Source of the DNA: Thermoanaerobacterales bacterium
GTDB lineage: Bacteria > Actinomycetota > Acidimicrobiia > Acidimicrobiales > JACDCH01
Assembly (NCBI GenBank): GCA_017577565.1
Contig: PKRH01000088.1
Span: forward strand, 1 to 14,778
Length of the DNA stretch: 14,778 nt
Direction of reading: 5' to 3'
A program made the position numbers and the translations under genes. How positions within the stretch are numbered: the stretch's first letter is position 1; each line of letters opens with the position of its first letter. The notes beneath the pieces were generated by a model. The model searched no databases. It was not told where the DNA came from and saw only the letters and a program-made list of their open reading frames with translations. This document shows, piece after piece, positions 8,478 to 14,778 of this stretch.

Positions 8478-9539
8478 TCAGGCCGGGGCGTCCACCTGGT
8501 CGTGGTCCAGCCGCACGACCGCGCCGCCGGCGCCGGCCGACCGGTAGAGGGCGTCGACGGCCCGGTGCGCGGGCAGGGCGTCGGCGAGGGACGGCTCGGC
8601 CGGCCTGCCGTCCCGCACCGCCGACAGGAACGCCGTCGCCGAGTTGACGGTGCCCACGTCCCCGGCCTCGGCGATCGCCGTCCGCAGCTCGTCGCCCTCG
8701 AGCACCTGCTCCTCCTCGCCGGCGAAGCGCCACCGGACGGGGCCGGCGACATCGCCCTCCAGCGCGACGTACAGCCGCTCGCAGAACACCTCCACCCGCC
8801 GCAGGCTCGGGCGCTCGAGGATGTCGTGCCACACCGACACGAGCGACGCCGACGCGCCGCCGGCGAAGTCGAGCCGGGCCACGACGACGTCGTCGATGCC
8901 GGGGTGGCCGTGGACCTCGCGGGCCGTCGCGCTCACCGCGCACACCGGCCCGAGCAGCCACTGGAGGATGTCGACGTCGTGGATCGAGTGCTCCAGCAGG
9001 GTGCCGCGACCGGCCCGCGCCGCGTCGACCCGCCAGGTCGAGCCGTAGACGCCCTGGTTGGGGATGTACTGGTCGTCCCGGAACACGACGGCCAGCACCC
9101 GCCCGGCCTGCTCGTCCCGCACGAGGTGCCGGACCCACCGGAACGACGGCAGGAACCGCAGCACCAGGCCGACCTGGTTGACCACCCCGGCGCGCTCGAC
9201 CGCGGCGACCATGCGCTCGACGGTCGGGGCGTCGACGGCCACGGGCTTCTCGCAGAACACGGCCCGGCCGGCGGCCGCGGCCTTCTCGACCAGGCGGGGG
9301 TGCTCCGAGGTCCAGGTGGCGACGTAGACGGCGTCGACCAGCTCGAGCAGCTCGTCCTCCCCGACCGCCCGGCCGCCGTGGGAGGCGGCGAACCGGGCGG
9401 CCCGCTCGGCGTCGGGGTCGTGGACGGCCACGATCTCGTTCGGGACCGACGACGCCGCCAGGGCGGCCACGTGGAACTGGGAGATGAAGCCCGCGCCGTA
9501 GAACCCGACCCGCACGGGCGGCGGTGTGGATGCCGACAT
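8478..9539 (-). CDS. Gfo/Idh/MocA-family NAD(P)-dependent oxidoreductase
   Basis: This 353-residue protein has the normal two-domain form. The N-terminal Rossmann domain carries VRVGFYGAGFISQFHVAAL (9-27) with the dinucleotide-binding GAGFIS, followed by VYVATWTSEHPRLVEKAAAAG (71-91) and the CEKPVAVD motif at 96-103, whose Lys98 is normally catalytic. The C-terminal sheet domain has GTLLEHSIHDVDILQWLLG (179-197) with the catalytic-type His187/Asp188. The family oxidises or reduces hydroxyl groups of sugars, inositols and related compounds. The substrate cannot be inferred and the link to the CoA pathway genes is unclear. The frame is open upstream to 10679, but that part is antisense to other genes. 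ATG 9539 gives a family-like start, MSASTPPPVRVGFYGAG. It is divergent from mce, 24 bp away. Confidence 0.93.
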   Translation of the reverse strand: MSASTPPPVRVGFYGAGFISQFHVAALAASSVPNEIVAVHDPDAERAARFAASHGGRAVGEDELLELVDAVYVATWTSEHPRLVEKAAAAGRAVFCEKPVAVDAPTVERMVAAVERAGVVNQVGLVLRFLPSFRWVRHLVRDEQAGRVLAVVFRDDQYIPNQGVYGSTWRVDAARAGRGTLLEHSIHDVDILQWLLGPVCAVSATAREVHGHPGIDDVVVARLDFAGGASASLVSVWHDILERPSLRRVEVFCERLYVALEGDVAGPVRWRFAGEEEQVLEGDELRTAIAEAGDVGTVNSATAFLSAVRDGRPAEPSLADALPAHRAVDALYRSAGAGGAVVRLDHDQVDAPA

Positions 9540-9563
9540 GACCTGTGACGCTAGGTTCACGGT
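9540..9563. promoter_or_regulatory. Compact divergent promoter with overlapping -10 motifs
   Basis: Only 24 bp lie between the oxidoreductase ATG (minus) and the mce GTG (plus). On the plus strand TAGGTT (9552-9557) ends 6 nt before the GTG. On the minus strand TAGCGT (9553-9548) ends 8 nt before the ATG. Both fit TAnnnT, and they share the central TA of a CTAG core. There is no room for a ribosome binding site on either side, so both genes would be leaderless and mutually exclusive at initiation. The -35 regions would lie inside the opposite gene and show no strong match. Confidence 0.5.
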
Positions 9564-9965
9564 GTGCTCCTGACCGAGATCGACCACGTCGCCATCGCCG
9601 TCAACGACCTCGAGGCCGCCATCGCGTACTACCGCGACACCTTCGGCGCCGAGGTCGACCACCGGGAGGTGGTCGAGTCCGACGGCGTCGAGGAGGCGCT
9701 GCTCAAGGTCGCGGACAGCTACGTGCAGCTCCTCACCCCGACCCGCCCCGACTCGCCCGTCGCCAAGTTCCTGGAGCGCCGCGGCGAGGGCCTCCACCAC
9801 GTCGGCTACCGGGTCGACGACTGCGCGGCCGCCCTCGAGGCGGTCAAGGCCCAGGGTGGGCGGGTCATCGACGAGCAGCCCCGCCCGGGCAGCCGGGGGA
9901 CGACGGTGGCCTTCATCCACCCGAAGACCGCCTTCGGCACGCTCATCGAACTGGTCCAGGAGTAG
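9564..9965 (+). CDS. mce: Methylmalonyl-CoA (ethylmalonyl-CoA) epimerase
   Basis: This 133-residue VOC-fold protein is of normal family length. It interconverts the (2R) and (2S) epimers of methylmalonyl-CoA and, in ethylmalonyl-CoA pathway organisms, also of ethylmalonyl-CoA. The metal ligands are in place: His8 in IDHVAIAV, Gln55 in YVQLL, His79 in GLHHVGYRV, and Glu129 in TLIELVQ, matching the His/Gln/His/Glu set of the Propionibacterium enzyme. The start is well fixed: an in-frame TAG at 9552-9554 leaves the GTG at 9564 as the first possible start codon. It acts directly after crotonyl-CoA carboxylase/reductase, encoded 1.2 kb away on the same strand. Its usual partner mutases are not in the window. 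The downstream serine-hydrolase gene begins about 50 bp later and may be cotranscribed. Confidence 0.95.
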   Translation: MLLTEIDHVAIAVNDLEAAIAYYRDTFGAEVDHREVVESDGVEEALLKVADSYVQLLTPTRPDSPVAKFLERRGEGLHHVGYRVDDCAAALEAVKAQGGRVIDEQPRPGSRGTTVAFIHPKTAFGTLIELVQE

Positions 9966-10017
9966 TCGCACGGCCCGGCCGCTCGACCCGGGCCCGCTCC
10001 GCCGGGCCGGCCCCGAG

Positions 10018-10794
10018 GTGGCCTGGGGCGCGTGCGTGATCGAGGTCGAGGACGGCGAGGTCCTCCTCGACCTCGACGCCGACGCCGTGCTGCCCACCGC
10101 CAGCGTCGGCAAGGTGCTGCTGCTCGTCGAGGTCGCACGGCGCGTCCACGCCGGTGAGCTCGACCCGGCCGAGCCGCTCCCCCGCACGCCGGCGGACGCC
10201 GTCGGCGACTCGGGGCTGTGGCAGCACCTGCGGGTGCCGGCGCTGCCGGTCGCCGACCTGGCCGTCCTGGTGGCGGCGGTGAGCGACAACCTCGCGACCA
10301 ACGTGCTGCTCCGGCGGGTCGGGCTCGACGCGGTGGCCGCGACCGCCCGGTCGGTCGGCCTGCGGGCCACCGCCCTCCACGACGTCGTGCGCGACGTCCG
10401 CACGCCGGCCGACCCGCCGGCGCTGTCGTCGGGGTCGGCCGCCGAGCTGGCCGGCCTGTTCGCCCGGCTGGCCGCCGGGGCGGCCATCTCCGCCGAGGTC
10501 TCGGCCACGGTCAACGGGTGGCTGGCGACGGGGACCGACCTGTCGATGGTGGCCGGCGCGCTCGGCCTCGACCCGCTGGCGCACGTGGCCGCGGACCGGA
10601 GTGTGGTGCTGCGCAACAAGACGGGGACCGACCCGGGCGTCCGGGCCGACGTCGGGTGGCTGCGGGCCGGGGGCACCACCCTCGCCTACGCCGTGCTCGC
10701 GGCCTGGCCGCCCGACCGTGACGAGCGCGACCCGGTGCTCGCCGCCATGCGGGCCCTCGGCGCGCAGCTGCGGGACCGCCTGCGCGCCGCGTGA
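10018..10794 (+). CDS. Class A beta-lactamase-like serine hydrolase
   Basis: The three active-site motifs of penicillin-interacting serine enzymes appear in order. Counted from GTG 10018 (258 residues), these are SVGK at 29-32 (nucleophile Ser29, Lys32), SDN at 89-91, and KTG at 201-203. The omega-loop ExxLN that carries the deacylating Glu166 of class A beta-lactamases is not seen. The matching stretch reads VRDVRTPADPPALSSGSAAE. A true beta-lactamase is thus doubtful, and a peptidase, esterase or penicillin-binding role is as likely. No signal peptide is visible, so as annotated it is cytoplasmic, unlike secreted relatives. The start is uncertain. GTG 10018 leaves almost no N-terminal helix. 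The only other in-frame start upstream is GTG 9856, inside mce, and the added residues do not look like protein. It follows mce by 52 bp, with weak signs of an operon. Confidence 0.8.
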   Translation: MAWGACVIEVEDGEVLLDLDADAVLPTASVGKVLLLVEVARRVHAGELDPAEPLPRTPADAVGDSGLWQHLRVPALPVADLAVLVAAVSDNLATNVLLRRVGLDAVAATARSVGLRATALHDVVRDVRTPADPPALSSGSAAELAGLFARLAAGAAISAEVSATVNGWLATGTDLSMVAGALGLDPLAHVAADRSVVLRNKTGTDPGVRADVGWLRAGGTTLAYAVLAAWPPDRDERDPVLAAMRALGAQLRDRLRAA

Positions 10795-10841
10795 CGGCGG
10801 TCGCAGCCGGGTGCGGGCGGTGGGCGGCCGGTCGAAATCCA

Positions 10842-10869
10842 CGTGGCAGCGGAGTGACCCGCTGCCACG
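10842..10869 (+). promoter_or_regulatory. Hairpin just before the ABC-F start codon
   Basis: CGTGGCAGCGG (10842-10852) and CCGCTGCCACG (10859-10869) are perfect 11-bp complements around the 6-nt loop AGTGAC. The hairpin ends 10 nt before the ATG at 10880 and begins 45 nt after the stop codon of the upstream gene. It may be a terminator of the upstream gene, a protein-binding dyad, or a leader structure that limits access to the ABC-F start. A four-codon frame, GTGGCAGCGGAGTGA (10843-10857), lies inside it. No T-run follows. Confidence 0.55.
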
Positions 10870-10879
10870 ATGAGCGGCC

Positions 10880-12490
<1,611 letters not shown>

Positions 12491-12509
12491 GCAGGCGACC
12501 CCACCCCCC

Positions 12510-12557
12510 GTTCCGGCGTCCCTCACCACCACGGTGGCGCGTGACGGACGCCGGAAC
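12510..12557 (+). terminator. Long imperfect hairpin after the ABC-F gene
   Basis: GTTCCGGCGTCCCTCAC (12510-12526) pairs with GTGACGGACGCCGGAAC (12541-12557), a 17-bp stem with one mismatch and a 14-nt loop that itself contains CACC/GGTG. It starts 19 bp after the ABC-F stop codon, a position that suits a terminator. It is also the first unit of the repeat cluster described separately, so termination may be incidental. Confidence 0.5.
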
Positions 12558-12709
12558 GACGGGCGGCGCGGTCGCACGGCGTGGGTCGCGGCGGGCCGAC
12601 CGATCCGGCGTCCCTGACCACCACGTCACCACCTGAGGGACGCCAGAAGCGGGTGCCCGCACCTGAGGGACGCCCGGACCGACGGTCCGCAGGCGAGGGA
12701 CGCCGGAAC
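12510..12709. repeat. Cluster of palindromic repeats with 30-bp-spaced arms
   Basis: Six copies of a motif built on GGCGTCCCT/AGGGACGCC fill most of the 285-bp gap between the ABC-F and exonuclease genes. Two are in the sense orientation (12510-12526 and 12603-12618). Four are inverted (12541-12557, 12633-12649, 12663-12678, 12693-12709). The first sense/inverted pair forms a hairpin, and the second pair repeats it with a 92-bp offset: 12512-12533 and 12604-12625 agree at 21 of 22 bases. The last three inverted arms begin exactly 30 bp apart, at 12631, 12661 and 12691, and the first two of these share ACCTGAGGGACGCC. The cluster resembles REP or other small interspersed palindromes. No protein-like ORF was found here. 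Confidence 0.75.
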
Positions 12710-12775
12710 CGGTTGGCAGGAGCGCACGAGCGGGCGGATCGGGGATCCGGCGAGGGTCCGGCGCCGCGGCCTGCG

Positions 12776-13678
12776 ATGATGGCGGCCGTGAGCATCGAGG
12801 TCCACCTCGTGGACGGCACCTACGAGCTGTTCCGCTACCACTTCGCCCCCAACAACCGCGACCCCCACCGGGGCGCGACCGTCGGCGTGGTGGCCTCGCT
12901 GCTGCAGCTCGTCGCCGACGGCGCCACCCACGTCGGCGTCGCCACCGACCACGTCATCGAGTCGTTCCGCAACGACCTGTGGGCCGGCTACAAGTCGTCG
13001 GTCGGCGTCCCGGCCGAGCTGCTGGCGCAGTTCCCGGTCGTCGAGCGGGTCCTGGAGGCCGCGGGGTTCACCGTCTGGCCCCAGGTCGCGTTCGAGGCCG
13101 ACGACGCCCTCGCCGCGGCCGCCGAGATGGCGGCCGCCGACGAGCGGGTCGAGCGCGTGATCATCTGCACCCCCGACAAGGACCTCGGCCAGTGCGTCGG
13201 GGGCAAGGTCGTGCAGTACGACCGGCGCAAGGGGCAGGTCTTCGACGCCGCCGGCGTCGAGGCCCGGCTCGGCGTGCCGCCCGCCTCGGTGCCCGACCTC
13301 CTGGCCCTGGTCGGCGACTCGGCCGACGGCTTCCCGGGCCTGCCCGGCTGGGGCGCCAAGTCGGCCGCCGCCGTGCTCCGGCGCTGGGGCCACCTGGAGG
13401 ACATCCCCGCCGACCCCGCGTCGTGGGACGCCGGCGTGCGGGGCGCCGCCAAGCTGAACGCCGTCCTGCGCGAGCAGTTCGAGCTGGCGCTGCTGTTCCG
13501 CCGCATCGCCACGGTCGAGACCGACGCCCCGGTCAGCGCCACGGTCGACGAGCTGCGCTGGACCGGCCCGCCCGACCCGGACGCCTTCGCGGCGATGTGC
13601 ACCGAGCTCGGCGCCCCCGGCCTGGCCGAGCGGGCGACCCGCCTGGCCCCGGCCGGCACCGCCGGCGGCGAGGTCTGA
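12776..13678 (+). CDS. Stand-alone 5'-3' exonuclease / flap endonuclease
   Basis: The protein (300 residues) is the free-standing form of the 5'-nuclease domain found at the N-terminus of DNA polymerase I, a two-metal enzyme that trims 5' flaps and RNA primers. Acidic ligands are visible: Asp13 in HLVDGTYELFRYHF, Asp58 in VATDH, FEADD at 107-111, TPDKDLGQ at 132-139, and GDSADGFPG at 180-188. WAGYKSS (69-75) carries the conserved Lys of the arch region. The helix-hairpin-helix reads GLPGWGAKSAAAVLRRWG (188-205), the DNA-contacting module. No polymerase domain follows. ATG 12776, ATG 12779 and GTG 12788 are all in frame and none has a ribosome binding site. GTG 12788 gives the shortest plausible protein (VSIEVHLVDG) and could be the true start. 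It converges on the sigma-factor gene with a 28-bp gap. Confidence 0.92.
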   Translation: MMAAVSIEVHLVDGTYELFRYHFAPNNRDPHRGATVGVVASLLQLVADGATHVGVATDHVIESFRNDLWAGYKSSVGVPAELLAQFPVVERVLEAAGFTVWPQVAFEADDALAAAAEMAAADERVERVIICTPDKDLGQCVGGKVVQYDRRKGQVFDAAGVEARLGVPPASVPDLLALVGDSADGFPGLPGWGAKSAAAVLRRWGHLEDIPADPASWDAGVRGAAKLNAVLREQFELALLFRRIATVETDAPVSATVDELRWTGPPDPDAFAAMCTELGAPGLAERATRLAPAGTAGGEV

Positions 13679-13706
13679 CGGCGGCGCCACCGGCGACCGG
13701 CACGGC

Positions 13707-14687
13707 TCAGGCGACGCCGCCGGCCAGGCGCAGCGCCGCCAGCTTCTCCGGGTTGGCGACGATGTGGACGGCGCCGACGGCCTCGCCCCGCACCTCGATC
13801 GCCGCCGCGTAGGCGACGGAGTCGCCGGCCAGCAGGAGCACGCCGGGGTCCCTGTTGAGCTCGACGCGCTCGAACCGCAGGTCCTCCTCCAGGCCCCGCC
13901 GCATCAGGTGGAGCAGCAGGCGCAGGACCCGGTCCCGGCCCACGACCGGGCGGCGGGCGGCCTTCGTCGCGGCGCCGCCGTCGCTCACCACCACGACGTC
14001 GGGCGCGAGCAGCGCCACGACGCGGTCGGCGTCGCCGGCGGCCAGCGCCGCGACCAGGTCGTCGGCCACCCGGGCGGCGTCGGCCGGCGCCCGGCCCCGC
14101 CGGCCGGCGTCCCGCACCCGGGCCCGGGCCCGGCTGGCCACCTGGCGGCAGGCGTCGGGCGAGCGGCCCACGACCTCGGCGATCTCGGAGAACGGCGTGC
14201 CGAAGACGTCGGCGAGCACGAACACCACCCGCTCGACCGGCGACAGCGCCTCCAGCACCCGCAGGAACCCGAACGTGAGCGAGTCGGCCAGCTCGGCCAG
14301 CTCGCCGGGGTCGGGCGCCGCCCCCGTCGCCGCTCCCGCCGCCGCGCCCGGCCTGCCCGTCCCGGCGGCAACGGTGCCCTCCGGACGCCCGGTCACGATC
14401 GGCTCCGGCAACCAGGGCCCGACGTAGGACTCCCGCCGCCGGTGGGCCGAGCGCAGGTGGTCGAACGCCAGGCGGGCGACGACGGTGGTCAGCCAGGCCG
14501 CCGGGCGGTCGACGTCGCCGGCCCGGCGGGCCCGCTCCCAGGCGTCCTGGACGATGTCCTCGGCGTCGAGCCGGGAGCCGGTGATGCGGTAGGCCAGCCC
14601 GACGAGGCGGGGGCGCTCGGCGACGAGCACCTCCTCGACGGCGATGCCCCCGCCCGACGGGGCAGCCCGGTCAACCCTTCGCGGCAA
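13707..14687 (-). CDS. sigJ: ECF41-family sigma factor (SigJ-type) with SnoaL-like C-terminal domain
   Basis: This 326-residue alternative sigma factor directs RNA polymerase to stress or envelope-related promoters. Sigma region 2 spans about 21-85, with PRLVGLAYRITGSRLDAEDIVQDAW and the DNA-melting WLTTVVARLAFDHLRSA. The ECF41 hallmark WLPEP follows at 92-96. A Gly/Ala/Pro-rich linker (100-130) precedes region 4 (about 136-195, LSPVERVVFVLADVFGTPFSEIAEVVG). A SnoaL-like domain (203-326) then carries the family's SDGG (235-238) and NPEKL (312-316) motifs. In this family that domain controls the sigma factor in place of a separate anti-sigma protein. The start is TTG 14687, supported by GGGGAGG six bases upstream. 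An internal GTG at residue 20 is the alternative. The oxidoreductase or decarboxylase gene usually found next to ECF41 is not visible and may lie past the window edge. Confidence 0.93.
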   Translation of the reverse strand: MPRRVDRAAPSGGGIAVEEVLVAERPRLVGLAYRITGSRLDAEDIVQDAWERARRAGDVDRPAAWLTTVVARLAFDHLRSAHRRRESYVGPWLPEPIVTGRPEGTVAAGTGRPGAAAGAATGAAPDPGELAELADSLTFGFLRVLEALSPVERVVFVLADVFGTPFSEIAEVVGRSPDACRQVASRARARVRDAGRRGRAPADAARVADDLVAALAAGDADRVVALLAPDVVVVSDGGAATKAARRPVVGRDRVLRLLLHLMRRGLEEDLRFERVELNRDPGVLLLAGDSVAYAAAIEVRGEAVGAVHIVANPEKLAALRLAGGVA

Positions 14688-14738
14688 GTCTCGCCTCCCC
14701 GCCGGCCGGACGCTCGCCCGCCGCGGCGTGGCCCCCCG

Positions 14739-14778
14739 CCCCCCCCCCCCCCCCCCCCCCCCCCGGGGGCCCCCCCCC
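14739..14778. other. Homopolymer C tract at the window edge
   Basis: Twenty-six consecutive C (14739-14764), five G (14765-14769) and nine C (14770-14778) end the window, after a GC-rich but normal stretch at 14688-14738. A run of this length ending in a G/C staircase is typical of a sequencing or assembly error at a contig end. No biological role is claimed. Confidence 0.7.

Noticed and set aside
9540..10679. N-terminal extension of the Gfo/Idh/MocA protein
   Set aside because: The extension is antisense to mce and the serine-hydrolase gene and is Ser/Arg/Thr-rich low-complexity sequence. The family fold starts right after ATG 9539.
10018..10794. Functional antibiotic-resistance beta-lactamase
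   Set aside because: The omega-loop Glu motif and a signal peptide are not seen. Only the general fold motifs are supported.
12631..12720. CRISPR array, suggested by 30-bp periodicity
   Set aside because: Only three units, the common part is about 11-14 bp, there is no room for spacers in a 30-bp period, and no cas gene is present.
13679..13722. Terminator between the exonuclease and sigma-factor genes
   Set aside because: CGGCGGCG and CGCCGCCG could pair over 8 bp, but the 28-nt loop and the simple GC repeat content make this weak, and one arm lies inside the sigma-factor gene.

Overview
The window is very GC-rich DNA (well over 70% G+C by eye), with GTG and TTG starts, few Shine-Dalgarno sites and several candidate leaderless genes. 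Together with an ECF41 (SigJ-type) sigma factor and a crotonyl-CoA carboxylase/reductase, this points to an actinobacterium. Acidimicrobiia is a guess that the sequence alone does not prove. I see no tRNA, rRNA, CRISPR array, transposase, integrase or phage gene. It reads as chromosomal DNA, and the right edge runs into an artificial-looking poly-C tract.

Layout. 1-738 (+) is the 3' part of an unrecognised, probably exported protein. It overlaps by 30 bp, tail to tail, an acyltransferase-3/SGNH membrane protein (709-2754, -). Then come a thiolase (2908-4086, -) and a large membrane protein with a spermidine-synthase-like domain between two membrane blocks (4187-6775, -). A 277-bp divergent gap leads to crotonyl-CoA carboxylase/reductase (7053-8402, +). 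That gene converges on a Gfo/Idh/MocA oxidoreductase (8478-9539, -), with a 16-bp-stem hairpin between them. Only 24 bp separate the oxidoreductase from the divergent methylmalonyl/ethylmalonyl-CoA epimerase (9564-9965, +). A class A beta-lactamase-like serine hydrolase (10018-10794, +) and an ABC-F ATPase (10880-12490, +) follow. A non-coding region with a palindromic repeat cluster (12510-12709) precedes a stand-alone 5'-3' exonuclease (12776-13678, +), which converges on the ECF41 sigma factor (13707-14687, -).

How the genes fit together. Thiolase, crotonyl-CoA carboxylase/reductase and epimerase are three steps of the ethylmalonyl-CoA pathway, which assimilates acetyl-CoA and supplies ethylmalonyl-CoA and methylmalonyl-CoA. 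Their mutases, dehydrogenase, hydratase and lyase are not here, so the cluster is partial. The other genes look like independent cell-envelope, translation, DNA-repair and regulatory functions.

The most distinctive non-coding signals are the duplicated palindrome with 30-bp-spaced extra arms at 12510-12709, the 24-bp divergent promoter region at 9540-9563 with overlapping -10 motifs, the hairpin 10 bp before the ABC-F start codon, and the 17-bp palindrome in front of the thiolase. No clear, wholly new multi-gene system is visible.
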